Virus record (IMG/VR): IMGVR_UViG_3300010885_041816
Coordinates: 1-39,635 of that record
Direction: 5' to 3' (one strand)
DNA: 39,635 nucleotides
DNA from: a virus
A program made the translations under genes and the position numbers. Shown piece by piece: positions 9,301 through 17,275 of this stretch (positions within the stretch are counted from its first letter, which is position 1; each line of letters begins with the position of its first letter). The notes under the pieces were generated by a model. It searched no databases, was not told the origin of the DNA, and saw only the letters and a list, made by a program, of their open reading frames with translations.

Positions 9301-10096
9301 GCATGGTGCCATTCGCCAGCGTATCGAATCCGCGCATGGCTGAATCAATGGCGCGGAAGGCGCTTTTCGGGTCGAGCCCTTGAGCCTGCGCTTTCCGAGC
9401 TACGATGTCGTATACCTCACGGCGCTTCTCTGGTGAGTAGTTCGCCAAGTCATCAGCCAAGCGCTCACGGTCCATCGTGCCCATGTCTTGAGCTACGACC
9501 TTCCCGCCTTTCGTCATGACTTGAGCGCCTTCGATGAAGCTCAGGGCCCTGTCTGCGATCTTGCCAACGTCGCCATAGTTGCCGCGCTGCAATGAGTCCT
9601 CGTACTGCGCTCGCCCCGCCTTGGCGTAAGCGTCAGTCTTGGCCATGTCGTAGCCTTGTTGCCCGATAGCCTCGCTCTGCCAATCCGCAAAGGCCTGCGT
9701 GTAGTCCTTGCCGTCAATCCCGGCCATGTGGGCGCGTTCAAAGAGCGACCCAGGGCCGTCTTGCAGCAAATCGCTTTCAGCTTTCTTCGTTTTGAACCCA
9801 CCCTGAAGAGCTTGGAAAAACTCGCCGTCATCTTTGGGTGCCGTATCCATCGCAAGACCACCGGGGGCCATGGCGAACTGTGGACGATAAACAGTGTCCC
9901 AATGGTTCGCGACATCGTGCGGATTGATCCCTGTCACGTTGGCGACGTGGCCAATGGAGAGAACGCGGTTGATAGCGCCCGCCTGATCGGGTTCGCCCTG
10001 TATCGTGTCGTCAAGTTGCTGGCGACGCTCAGCAGACAGCGACAGCCGCCACTTCTGAGGGTCAAGAATGGCGGTCTGGAAATCTTCGGGCGTCAT
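3377..10096 (-). CDS. Giant polyvalent internal virion protein (gp16 position, LPD38-type C-terminus)
   Basis: This is a 2239-residue protein. Its position after gp14- and gp15-like genes corresponds to T7 gp16, an ejected internal core protein. Near residue 730 a VEEKVH helix starts a module also seen in large phage polyvalent proteins, a metallopeptidase-like region that continues to a YSELFGAAALRAAQLG helix near 830. The middle is charged and helical. The last 350 residues (from about 1890, ALSFNIGTWMKHLPNA) match my memory of the large polyvalent protein-associated domain 38, with hydrophobic segments near 2110. Another hydrophobic Gly-rich stretch lies near 325-350. The ATG at 10096 is one base after the stop of the upstream gene; an in-frame extension to 10180 would run through that gene and is rejected. 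Likely role: ejection into the host with the DNA. The domain calls are by eye. Confidence 0.75.
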   Translation of the reverse strand: MTPEDFQTAILDPQKWRLSLSAERRQQLDDTIQGEPDQAGAINRVLSIGHVANVTGINPHDVANHWDTVYRPQFAMAPGGLAMDTAPKDDGEFFQALQGGFKTKKAESDLLQDGPGSLFERAHMAGIDGKDYTQAFADWQSEAIGQQGYDMAKTDAYAKAGRAQYEDSLQRGNYGDVGKIADRALSFIEGAQVMTKGGKVVAQDMGTMDRERLADDLANYSPEKRREVYDIVARKAQAQGLDPKSAFRAIDSAMRGFDTLANGTMQLAGRAGAAMLSMANDSGLEAAAKKINDKQLVFGELTQLANGQIDPIKAKGWASTATNSLGGLVPFVTSGGLGAFGTVAMLGGISNDVTNQVKYANPEMSQGAADSIGIISGTAQTFLLGKMGEWLTESAPGVSQLLVKYTAPSMSAGTRYAAHAIGQVASQGLVFGAGLPMATPLAQQLVSTVNSTVPGVNWGDERAKMFEAFPESIAPILVLSIIGAHVATARDYAVAKDFVANPDALKALGFNSAQVAKIRAAPDQIEALRSEYPNRPNDAPSMMEGAKAYAEQVKAGQVAVKTLEERGVLPVIARTEADKWTITTKDGGAAHFPDWESANAARWQHVEDNRMSVDDTTRAILDHMSQRLDVGRGHGVEFSPEAPTARDMASDGTPEADLLRRVDQSQLLDGGQSEAEAFDKATAVSDAAATTPEDTLAKQRILGSSKTEFQDGVLVTTMKLFQGATPLTLVEEKVHGDVAHMIATPSGRQWAIDKLRGYEAASGERVLLDHDDAKVQDSDIQEAWASIAQGYLVRESARRPGLVENWKAKGFRQAFREVLRSPVGPEINAYSELFGAAALRAAQLGKLKREGKLDKDLETTLAKHLGLSEASQHESAVLKTAAEMRDGMGGDGSEKYTPSTDEPFSMSRISKAASAPALEVSVKPWEGITAKERGDRAAQEARELRSGPPIVNADRGKVIDVSRAGLEHWARFATDPRKASLLGHLRELLTDAIYIRSEKPDARKVDAQVKAFHKLALPVRFDGQESMVRVSVREDANGRWVYDGHLLDVDAPADDVPKGSSWPESQSETRQQDVLQRARLKTLTEAMKVNEHLTAPDSFSLARGMVNAKITEMFSPFLRTPEARKELGKEMQRRAKKAAEPWIEASNATRSAASLKSERDVREAAAYDSKMKAVEDSLSPAEHAALSRGFERLDSQPLIERMLNDHGKILSRAGADQRGKLFSGEYDDAPWLPPQWLAADGIGPDVMTGNLGFDSISDFWAAIKSEIATGTKANAEFRAAEAKMSEGQKKARQEAKAEAGAWYDNALTKSGKVAMEREKIAGAIRTLDAIKRALPAELRGKIGGEAKLASLGTDEARLAEIGRLAGKIDRVVETWMRDDLHEQFVKLLDKANPAKGKPGEASKGKIGVEGHRWFDQVREVHGLNERQVSDQQAVIESRLTDDKTTPEERDALIDQWGILNTYGDFKNRSAAEMDTALASAKKIYESGRDSWKIQVEARREDRKQFVAQGVEDVGGAKTTTERRKARKGEVAEDQQISMLSKFSGPDHQSFGSRLASIFGGGSKTAERYERAVHDAYHAKNRAMIEKRLAFRDQLLKVFGVKSWMSASDKLYELQLMRDKSGITKIEGRKSETITLPVDKAQDLLDGKIKPETLGLHSGHLDDVQRAMDVWALTDSADKSSVDRAQSIKLEITRAVGERSEVPMSQNEAMHLTMLAKQESYRNAMDFHGWDEQSLAEMEAMLSPEAKQIRSWLHGEYNRGYDELNKVHQAMFGIDLPRVKDYAPGYFERAGEVRDLDPFASGIESAGLAAGFLKRRKNHSAEPVMIDALQAFWQHQMMVTHWVHFAPEVQEMRAVLGSLEVRHAVEGNESTAAHRSVMRWLNVIEQNGVKDAQSNSWVRRFGQALTRSALSFNIGTWMKHLPNAVMSMGDVPLFEWSKSLGRVMSGQGAESLANIWRSPVIRDRLLGSYTPELRQILEGQTARDGWKATATQWNRHLGNFLDYGVSRISHVAGMFTTFSAAVAHDYHYNQAKGEMSHEQAMRYADHETALTVARTSAPESLDRRSLAELERMGAAKLLLMFHGPERAQWGMEYSAIADAINGKGSKAKAAQVVFLSHVVVPVMMQTMVGLYRYMFTSDDADKAWSAKKYATAMVMGPLSGIYGLGQILEPVVHHFTGVMGSMNGNPIATLAEDMIHAKTWQKFAAAAGLLLGGFTEIPGEALKVVERLTKQVEGATGPKK

Positions 10097-10097
10097 G

Positions 10098-12284
10098 TTA
10101 TTTGAGGTTCTTGAACTTGAGCTTTTGATAAAAGTGAGAGACGCCGCGCGGCCAGTCTCCATTTTGTCCATTGGGATCATTTGAAGCGCCTACAGGAGCG
10201 TAGATTTTGCTCAGATCTCCAATGGTGTCGGCTCCTTTGTAGATAGGTCCTGCGAGGGTTTTTGCCTGCCGCTCAATCGACTCAGGAACGCTTGCAAACG
10301 TTAGCGGCCCGCTGTCGTTACTGCTCCCCATGGCGTTGTTCTTTTTCGTGAAAGCGCTGCTTGTGCCGTGGTCCGTTTCGTGGATGGAGATAGCCGCGAG
10401 CGCATACGGGTCGAGATCATTCTTTTTCGCCGCCGCGATGAAGTCAGCAGCGTACGGCTTGAGGTTTGCCGGGAGCTTATCAGCCAAGTCTGGCGCATCT
10501 TGGAAGCCACGGATGGAAACGTCTCCAGGCGATGTCGGAGCAGCAGTCGCTGGCTTTGGTTGCGACTCCCAGAAGTTACCTACTTTGAAGCCTTTGGTTT
10601 TGTCCATCAACCACCCTCGCGCCTCTTCTTCCGATGGAGTGCGCTTATGATCCTTAGCAAACTGCTCCCACCAGCCGTTGGCCTGATCTTTCAACGCGCT
10701 GGCGCTGAACTTCGCAGAGCTGATAGCGTCAACATCAGGCGTCTTCGTGACCAGCTTTCCCGCGACAGCATCAGCAAAGAGTTGCTTCTGCTCATCGGTC
10801 AAGAACTTGTAATGCGCAGGGTCTACAGTGCTCGTTGTTTTGCCGTCCTTATCCGTCTTCACGATGCCCTTCGCAGCGTCGCGGAAGAACTCGATAGCGG
10901 CAGGGCCTTCTAAGCCTCCCGCCGCTGATAGCTTTTGCCGCGTGGTCTTGTCCGTGATTCCAAAGTTATAGAGCGAGTTCTCATCCTTCAACAGGGCCAG
11001 AAACTCCGCCGTCCTGTCGTTGGTCTTTTCCGGCAACCGGGTGGCGAGTTCGTCAATAGCTCCGTGCATCCCGACTTTCACCCCTGATTGAGCGCGGCCA
11101 AGAGCGTTGCCATTGACCTTATTGGCCATCTCAAAAACGTTCTGATACTGCCCCATCTGCGCTTGGTTTAGACCGAGCAAAGCGGCTTGCGTGTCCAGAT
11201 CTTTTTTCCCAGCAAACAGCTTTTGCGCGTCGGCCTCTGGATCGTAGGCCATGACCTTGGTTAGAAACGGCTGAAAAGCTTTGTCATCAGCGCCGACTTG
11301 GCGCTTGTTTGCCTCCAGTAGTTGCGCACCTGTGCCAGCGTCGATTTGCTTCGCCTCAATCGCCTTCTGAATGTACTCAGGCGAGAAGGTGCCACCCATG
11401 GAACGAGCAAGCGCGAAGTTGCCAACGAAAGCCGATTCGCTTTTGTTTTGCTGCGCTTGAATGGTGTTCTGAATTCCATGCTCGCCCATCGTGCGCTTGA
11501 GCTGCTGCTCTTCTGGAGTCCATTTCGCAGCTTCTGCACCATGGGTGATAGCCGCCTCCATCGCCACCTTATCGCCATCCATGACTGCTTTTTGCCAGAC
11601 TTCCGTCGCGGCCTTATCCGCTGCCGCCTTCTGGTGAGCGTGCAGTTCTGTCATCCCGCCAATATGGCCAGCTTCACCAATAACACCGCGCTCCTTGGCG
11701 GAGTCCAAGAAGCTCGCCGCGCCCGCGTAGTCCTGACGCTGGAGAGCGTCGCGGAAATTAGCGTTGTAGGTCTGCGCGAGCTGATCCTTTGCGACCGCTG
11801 CCGAGTGAACATTGATCCCGCCCACGGTCTGCGCTTGCCACACTCCGAAGCGCCCTTCCACATGATCGCGCACCACGGGCGACATGTTCGGCGTGATGAT
11901 TTGTTTACGCGCCTGCTCTGTGTATTGCTGTGCCAGGGCGGGCCACTTGTCAGGATCGTTTGGAGCTTCTGCCGCAACCCTACGGCCAATATCTGCCGCC
12001 GCCGTCGTCATGCTGGCCTCTGCCTCCAAAGCATGGCGCTGGTTGATGGCGTTGCTTCTGATCGTGTTAATATGGTCGAGAGCAGTTCCAACGCTTTGGA
12101 TTCCATCGCCAATGGCACCGCGAGAGGCTTCCCCGACAACCATCGAGCGAATGTCTAACGTTGGCGCTGCGGAGGCACTGGCGTGTGCTGCGTCATCATT
12201 GACGACAAAGCCGCGTATGGAGTTGTGACCAACGGAAACCGTAGGACCAAGGGAAGGGCCGCTGTCGGCAGTGGGTAATTGCAT
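10098..12284 (-). CDS. Internal virion protein with C-terminal glucosaminidase-like domain
   Basis: This is a 728-residue protein. The first 600 residues are almost all helical and rich in Ala, Gln and Lys, as in T7 gp15-type internal core proteins. The last 110 residues look like a glucosaminidase/lysozyme fold: ALAAISIHETDHGTSS with the probable catalytic Glu at 636, then KKNNAMGSS, and later a region ending GVSHFYQKL. Such domains locally open peptidoglycan during DNA ejection. In T7 the muralytic domain sits in gp16, whereas here it is at the end of the middle core protein. The gene lies between the cupin/gp14-like gene (17 bases upstream) and the giant core protein (1 base downstream). 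No Shine-Dalgarno site precedes the ATG. Confidence 0.8.
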   Translation of the reverse strand: MQLPTADSGPSLGPTVSVGHNSIRGFVVNDDAAHASASAAPTLDIRSMVVGEASRGAIGDGIQSVGTALDHINTIRSNAINQRHALEAEASMTTAAADIGRRVAAEAPNDPDKWPALAQQYTEQARKQIITPNMSPVVRDHVEGRFGVWQAQTVGGINVHSAAVAKDQLAQTYNANFRDALQRQDYAGAASFLDSAKERGVIGEAGHIGGMTELHAHQKAAADKAATEVWQKAVMDGDKVAMEAAITHGAEAAKWTPEEQQLKRTMGEHGIQNTIQAQQNKSESAFVGNFALARSMGGTFSPEYIQKAIEAKQIDAGTGAQLLEANKRQVGADDKAFQPFLTKVMAYDPEADAQKLFAGKKDLDTQAALLGLNQAQMGQYQNVFEMANKVNGNALGRAQSGVKVGMHGAIDELATRLPEKTNDRTAEFLALLKDENSLYNFGITDKTTRQKLSAAGGLEGPAAIEFFRDAAKGIVKTDKDGKTTSTVDPAHYKFLTDEQKQLFADAVAGKLVTKTPDVDAISSAKFSASALKDQANGWWEQFAKDHKRTPSEEEARGWLMDKTKGFKVGNFWESQPKPATAAPTSPGDVSIRGFQDAPDLADKLPANLKPYAADFIAAAKKNDLDPYALAAISIHETDHGTSSAFTKKNNAMGSSNDSGPLTFASVPESIERQAKTLAGPIYKGADTIGDLSKIYAPVGASNDPNGQNGDWPRGVSHFYQKLKFKNLK

Positions 12285-12301
12285 GGGTGCGAAGTATTTG
12301 G

Positions 12302-13660
12302 TTAGCCGTCAGTGGTCCAGCCGCCACCGCCAGAAGGTGCCGAAGCGGTTGAGGGCACCCCACCGCGCGGCGTGCTACGAAACGAGCTATAGTCCTGGCC
12401 TAACAGCGTCCCGGCTTGAGACATCAGCCTGCCGCTAGCTTGGTTGCGGATAGCATCAGCCTGCGCTCGTTGCCCCCACATGTTGAGCCTAGACTGTGAG
12501 ATTGCCGCATACGATGCGCCCAGCGCCCCGGCCCCGCGTGCCTGTTGTGAGAGCCCGCTGATTTCGGCCATGATGCCCTGATTCGTAGCGTCTGCACTGG
12601 CGGCGAGTGTTTCCCGGCGCTGTACCTCTGCCGTGTAGGACTGCTTATCAATGGCCTTCTGTTCTTGATCGGCTTGACCGACGAGCAAATCATAGACGCT
12701 GCCCGAGGTATCCAGGACGCCGCTTTGCGCTGCTTTAACCCGCGTTGCAGCAGCCAAGCGCCGGAAGTCTTCACGGGTCTTTGCCATGCCCTGTTGAGCC
12801 AGGGTGGAGTTGATATCGGCCTCTTTGGCCAGCGCCGCCGCGTTCTCGTCAGCAGACTTCTTGTCATTGACCGCTAGCTGCTCATTGATAGCCGCCTGCG
12901 CCTGCCCGAGTTGCCCCGCCTGTTGTGCTGCTTGGGTTTCAGCCTGGGCGTTCAGCAGGGCCATTTGGCCTTGAGTCTTTGCCGCATCGTTCGCGGCGTT
13001 GTTCGACATCACGGAACCCGCAATGCCAGCGACGACAGAAGTAGCAGAGATGACGACTGCCCAAGTTGCCGCCGTCCAACCGAAAGTGTTTTGTGGATCG
13101 CAACCAACTGGAGCGAGAGCTCGATGTTCCGAGACGATGCCTTGAGCTTGCCTAAGGCACTCCGCAAACATCGGGTCTTGCAACAGTTCCGGCGATTGCA
13201 GCAACGGGTTTACATGAGGCTCAATGATCCGCGCCGTGATCCTCTCGATAATGATTCGCTCAATATCCGTCGCTTCATCGGTTTCGATTGACTCGAAATC
13301 GCTTTCCAGCATGACATGAGTCGTGCTCCAAACGCAAGGCACTTCGGAGACTACGCGCAAGGCCCGCTGTGTTCCCGGCTTGGTTACACCCATGTAAGGC
13401 GCTGTCAAAGTCTCTGCGTAAACGAGCTGACCGTTGATGCATTCGTAAACTTCCACGGCACCCTGAGAGATGATAAACGGATGCTCTGTCTTGTGAATCT
13501 TGGACAAGATAGCGATCCCAGGGCGCATGAAGATCGTTCGAGTGTAGAGACCCGGCGTGAACACATGCTTCAATGGCTCGTTGCAATCCTCACCGCCTGC
13601 CGCTCGAAAGCGCTGGTCAAGCACATCGAACACAGTCGGTAGAGTGATTTCATCAGCCAT
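12302..13660 (-). CDS. Cupin-like domain fused to gp14-type internal virion protein
   Basis: This is a 452-residue protein. Residues about 30-115 form a compact beta-rich region (HVFTPGLYTRTIFMRPGIA, then ISQGAVEVYE, then APYMGVTKPGTQRAL) with the layout of a single cupin or cyclic-nucleotide-binding-like barrel. Residues about 195-217 are a hydrophobic segment (AATWAVVISATSVVAGIAGSVM). The rest is a Gln/Ala-rich helical region typical of T7 gp14 internal virion protein B, followed by a Gly/Ser/Pro tail. Gene order (after gp12-like, before gp15-like) agrees with gp14, which in T7 spans the outer membrane after ejection. The start overlaps the end of the upstream tail gene by eight bases. The cupin part is unusual and may be a virion-attached binding domain. 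Confidence 0.75.
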   Translation of the reverse strand: MADEITLPTVFDVLDQRFRAAGGEDCNEPLKHVFTPGLYTRTIFMRPGIAILSKIHKTEHPFIISQGAVEVYECINGQLVYAETLTAPYMGVTKPGTQRALRVVSEVPCVWSTTHVMLESDFESIETDEATDIERIIIERITARIIEPHVNPLLQSPELLQDPMFAECLRQAQGIVSEHRALAPVGCDPQNTFGWTAATWAVVISATSVVAGIAGSVMSNNAANDAAKTQGQMALLNAQAETQAAQQAGQLGQAQAAINEQLAVNDKKSADENAAALAKEADINSTLAQQGMAKTREDFRRLAAATRVKAAQSGVLDTSGSVYDLLVGQADQEQKAIDKQSYTAEVQRRETLAASADATNQGIMAEISGLSQQARGAGALGASYAAISQSRLNMWGQRAQADAIRNQASGRLMSQAGTLLGQDYSSFRSTPRGGVPSTASAPSGGGGWTTDG

Positions 13661-16373
13661 AGATGACGACGTTGGGAACCACCGCCAGGATATTCAAGGG
13701 CAAAGGTGACGAGGTGCCGAGCGTCATTTGATACACATCGCGGATCGAAGCGAGGTTGCCAGCCTGCATGACTCCAGTGAAGTCAGTAGAGGGAAGCTTG
13801 AGCGGGAAGACTTGCCCCGTCGGCGAATCTGCATACCCCCCGGCCCGCGTGCGATGGAGGCGCAGGGCAAAAGTCGGCGTGGTCACTTGCCGCCCGTTGA
13901 GGGTGCCGTCTTGCAGGGGCACATCGAAGGGCATGGATTGAAGCAGTGAAGCAAATGAGAGCCCCACAAGGGCCGACGTTGTGCCCGCCGGCACCGCTAC
14001 TGCACCGCTTGCGACTACTGCGGGAGTTTGAACCACATCGTTTGCGATGATTTGAACTGTCAGTCCTTCAAGATGCCCCAGGCCAGTCACAGAGGTAAAG
14101 GCCGCGCCGGTCTTTTTAACTGCGCCGTCCAGGTGATAGAAGTTTGTCCCGTCGTAAAGGCTTGCCCACATGGCCGAATCTAGTTTCTCAATTCGCCGCC
14201 TGCCGTTTCGCTGCACGATGAACCAAACGTCATCAGCTTGAGCCGATGAGCCAGGAACGACGGAGACGCTTTCAAACAATCCGCCCGATGTCGGGTGCCG
14301 AGCCCAACCCACAACCCTTTGCTTTTTGTTGTACGTACATGTGAGCAGGCTGCCGTTTTTCAGCACAACCCAAAGCATGGGCTCAGGACTCTGTGAATAG
14401 GCAAAGGCTCGAAGCCCCGAGCCTGTCAGGTGGCGAACTAAGTCCGTCAAATCTGGAGAGTCGAACGCCTGCGAAGCCCAATCGTATTGGTAATCTCGCA
14501 AAGCGAGGGCGGAGCGCTGCACGAAGATCAAAGAGCCAGCGCAGGGCAAGGCCTGAATCGGGGCGCTGCCATAGCGGCTCTGACGCCTGGCATTAATGTT
14601 CGTCGGGGTGACTCCCGTATCCGCCCCGTCAATCAGCCACTCATCACCAGCCGTCATGAGTACCACGCCACGGGAAGCTGAAACCATGGACTGAATCGGG
14701 TTGCCCTCGTTCGCAGCGAGTTGGAACATGAACCCGCCATCATCGAATCCAGTACGCCGAAAGTTGAACAGGTCGTTTACTCCGCTCGCCCAAATGGTCG
14801 TTGGCCGTTTGGCCGTGCCGCCAAGGTAAACACGCTCGTCATGGATACACACCGCCGACGGGTAGCCCTGATTGACCGAGAAGGCACCACGGGAAACGAG
14901 CGTAGTTGCATAGCTCAACTGTTGGAGGTCTTGCCCATTCATCCCCTGCCAGCGCATTTGACTTGTCGTGTTCGCCGGATTGTCATCGACTCGCCCCCAT
15001 TGGTACAAAATGCCGTCCGTTGCCTTGAGGCTGAATCGTGGGTAAACGCTTGTCCCGCTTGCAGCCGCCGCGCTGGTGATTTCCGCGCGCAAACGCAGCA
15101 ACCGCCCTGGCACCTCTGTGCCCGAGGCGCTGAAGTTGTAATCTTTATTGCCGCTCCATGTGCGTATCACGTCCCAACGGCCCGTGGAGTCTTTCGCTTC
15201 CAGGAAAATGGCACCGTTCCAGATCCCTGTTGAATACGCTTCCCATGCTCCAAAGATGAACAGGCCCGTTGAAGTTACTGATACAGCCGTGGTTGCGGAA
15301 AGTATAAAGTCAACAAGGTTATCCCGGCGCAGGTGCCCGATTTGGAGAGCCTCGCCACGGCTGTAATCAGCGAAAGCTGGAGGTGAGGAATAGATGTCTT
15401 TGAACGTACCGCTTGACCGTGCAGCAATCCAGAACGTGGGGGCCGCTGTGCTGCCGAGGTGGCGAAGCTCTACAACCGCCGTGCCCGCTGATCGGGTCAC
15501 ATTCACCTTCAAGTAGTAGTATTTGTGAAACCACTCGTACGCCATTGTGATAGCCTGCGTTACCGTCGTGTAGGTCTTGGTTGCCCCAGGGATGTCAACA
15601 AAGGTCCCATTCGAAGTATCACAGCCTTGAATCTTGATCGTTCCTGAGAAGCCTGTCAGGGTTGTGTAAAGCCGCCACGTCGCAGGGCAAGGGCCGTGTT
15701 GCGTAGGAGGCGAAGCCATGGCGGAATAGAAACCGCCGATAATGTCAGTGGCGCGGGTGGCGCTAAATGATGCCAACGAAACAACGAACCCTTCAACGGC
15801 ATCAGAAGCCGCTTCCGATGTCGCTTGCTCATCCAGAAAGGGCGGCCAAAACGTGGTGTAATCATCAGTCGTTGAAGTCTGGAGTGAACCAACGCTCCAA
15901 TCTGTATCCGTCACACGGGTGATAATCAGGGGAGGGAATGCAGAATGCGCCAGAATCAGCACGTTGTTGACCTGTAAATAGCTGATAGCGTCAATGTCGA
16001 AATCACCCAAGGTAGGCCATAGTCCTGCTAGACTGTCGGGGAGAATGTCGCCAGAAAATGCCAAAGACCCATCTTTGCGCCAAACCTTGAACCACGACTG
16101 AGACAGTTGGATTTGATACAGCGTGTCCACGTTATAGGTGAACGGAATCAACCGACTGTGGACGCTTGGATCGCCACCTGCAGGAGGCTCAGCGGCGAGA
16201 GTGTCAGACGTTGCCACTTGCAGTAGTGAAGGCCGTCGAACAACTCCGCCCGTGGACATGGGCAAAAAGTTGTCCATCGTAACCGCCGCAGTCTTGAGGC
16301 TCTCAAGGTCCGTACGACCGACGAGAAGCGGCGATACTGCCCCGCCGGTAAAGCTGTTGATTGGAATCCTCAT
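13653..16373 (-). CDS. Tail tubular protein B (T7 gp12-like nozzle)
   Basis: This is a 906-residue beta-rich protein. The N-terminus (MRIPINSFTGGAVSPLLVGR, then DNFLPMSTGGVVRRPS near residues 35-50) is the typical opening of gp12-like phage nozzle proteins. Further landmarks are GEALQIGHLRR and SPEPMLWVVLKNGSLLTCTY near residue 660, also standard in this family. The nozzle closes the short podovirus tail and helps channel DNA. The ATG at 16373 overlaps the stop of the gp11-like gene (ATGA); an upstream in-frame ATG at 16403 lies within that gene and is less likely. Confidence 0.9.
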   Translation of the reverse strand: MRIPINSFTGGAVSPLLVGRTDLESLKTAAVTMDNFLPMSTGGVVRRPSLLQVATSDTLAAEPPAGGDPSVHSRLIPFTYNVDTLYQIQLSQSWFKVWRKDGSLAFSGDILPDSLAGLWPTLGDFDIDAISYLQVNNVLILAHSAFPPLIITRVTDTDWSVGSLQTSTTDDYTTFWPPFLDEQATSEAASDAVEGFVVSLASFSATRATDIIGGFYSAMASPPTQHGPCPATWRLYTTLTGFSGTIKIQGCDTSNGTFVDIPGATKTYTTVTQAITMAYEWFHKYYYLKVNVTRSAGTAVVELRHLGSTAAPTFWIAARSSGTFKDIYSSPPAFADYSRGEALQIGHLRRDNLVDFILSATTAVSVTSTGLFIFGAWEAYSTGIWNGAIFLEAKDSTGRWDVIRTWSGNKDYNFSASGTEVPGRLLRLRAEITSAAAASGTSVYPRFSLKATDGILYQWGRVDDNPANTTSQMRWQGMNGQDLQQLSYATTLVSRGAFSVNQGYPSAVCIHDERVYLGGTAKRPTTIWASGVNDLFNFRRTGFDDGGFMFQLAANEGNPIQSMVSASRGVVLMTAGDEWLIDGADTGVTPTNINARRQSRYGSAPIQALPCAGSLIFVQRSALALRDYQYDWASQAFDSPDLTDLVRHLTGSGLRAFAYSQSPEPMLWVVLKNGSLLTCTYNKKQRVVGWARHPTSGGLFESVSVVPGSSAQADDVWFIVQRNGRRRIEKLDSAMWASLYDGTNFYHLDGAVKKTGAAFTSVTGLGHLEGLTVQIIANDVVQTPAVVASGAVAVPAGTTSALVGLSFASLLQSMPFDVPLQDGTLNGRQVTTPTFALRLHRTRAGGYADSPTGQVFPLKLPSTDFTGVMQAGNLASIRDVYQMTLGTSSPLPLNILAVVPNVVIYG

Positions 16374-17182
16374 GAGCAGAGCCCCCGTCGAGCGTTCATC
16401 CATCCGCTATCTTCCATTGCCATGATTGCGCGTGGTCGAGTCTCTTGATTATTTGGGCCAAACGCCAGCTTCAGGTAATCTTCCGCCCGCTGGTCGAGTG
16501 TTCCAGCAAGTGCCGTGGTTGAAGTGATGCCGCTGGCAATGCGTGCAGCGAGCTTGAGTGTGAACGCATCCACAAAAGACGAATCCCACAAAGCTGGGTC
16601 CGTGTGCTGATAAACATAGCGAAGCTGTGCCCGCGTTGGATCATCGCAGAGCAGCAAGTCACCCTCGATTTCGTGCGAGCTTTGACCCGTGCCCGCTGGC
16701 TTGCCGTTGAACTCCAGGGCAAGGATGTAATCGGATGGCAAAGCATAGCCATAGTGCCAACCGAACGCAGGCGCAATGGAAGCAGAGAGAGCCTGCGCTG
16801 TGGCCGTGGCCGTAGCTGGCGCAGAGAGGACAAAATGCGTTGAGTCTGTCACGCTGGCAACCGTAGCCAGCATAGGAACACCGGAGCCGGTCACATTGAG
16901 CCCGACTGATAGGCCAGATGTGGACGCACAGAGAACCGTTGTCGAGCCCGAAGTAGTCGCGCAACCCGTCAGGCTCACCAGCCCATTGAATGCGAGCGAT
17001 GCGCGTTTGATTGCGAAGTTCCAAGCCCTGCGACGTAGCAGGCCATCCCGAGCGGCGTCCCACTGGCGACGAACCTGGATACCTTCCGGCGATACCTCGT
17101 TGTAATCAGCCATTGACACCGTTCCCAGGTGCCCGAGAGCGATGTTTGCGAGGACGATCTTGTGAGTTTCTTCTGTGGTCAT
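16370..17182 (-). CDS. Tail tubular protein A (T7 gp11-like gatekeeper)
   Basis: This is a 270-residue protein. It begins with the gp11-type pattern IVLANIALGHLGTVSMADYN, followed by RRQWDAARDGLLRRRAWNFA (about 38-57), which is diagnostic for the short adaptor under the connector. After FAIKRASLAFNG an extra beta-rich, Ser/Thr/Val-rich stretch of about 65 residues (about 67-132) interrupts the helical core before GWHYGYALPSDYI resumes. The insert is an embellishment not found in T7. The stop overlaps the start of the nozzle gene. A terminator-like hairpin lies immediately upstream of its ATG. Confidence 0.88.
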   Translation of the reverse strand: MTTEETHKIVLANIALGHLGTVSMADYNEVSPEGIQVRRQWDAARDGLLRRRAWNFAIKRASLAFNGLVSLTGCATTSGSTTVLCASTSGLSVGLNVTGSGVPMLATVASVTDSTHFVLSAPATATATAQALSASIAPAFGWHYGYALPSDYILALEFNGKPAGTGQSSHEIEGDLLLCDDPTRAQLRYVYQHTDPALWDSSFVDAFTLKLAARIASGITSTTALAGTLDQRAEDYLKLAFGPNNQETRPRAIMAMEDSGWMNARRGLCS

Positions 17183-17189
17183 AGCCTAA

Positions 17190-17235
17190 AAAGAGGAAAG
17201 GCGGTAGACCTGAGCTTTCACCCTTGCCTACCGCC
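17190..17235 (-). terminator. Hairpin with T-rich tail between head and tail genes
   Basis: On the minus strand an 8-bp perfect stem (17228-17235 paired with 17200-17207, GGCGGTAG/CTACCGCC) with a 20-base loop is followed by a pyrimidine-rich run containing five T (CCTTTCCTCTTTTT). This is terminator-like, though the loop is long. It may partly stop transcription after the capsid genes, which are needed in larger amounts than the tail genes. The ATG of the gp11-like gene follows within a few bases of the tail. Confidence 0.5.
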
Positions 17236-17275
17236 CGATTGCCTGAAAACGCCCAAACAGACAGTGTGATGTGGA

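Noticed and set aside
12285-12301. Ribosome binding site for the gp15-like gene
   Set aside because: The sequence before the ATG is C-rich with no purine run, and no site is supported.
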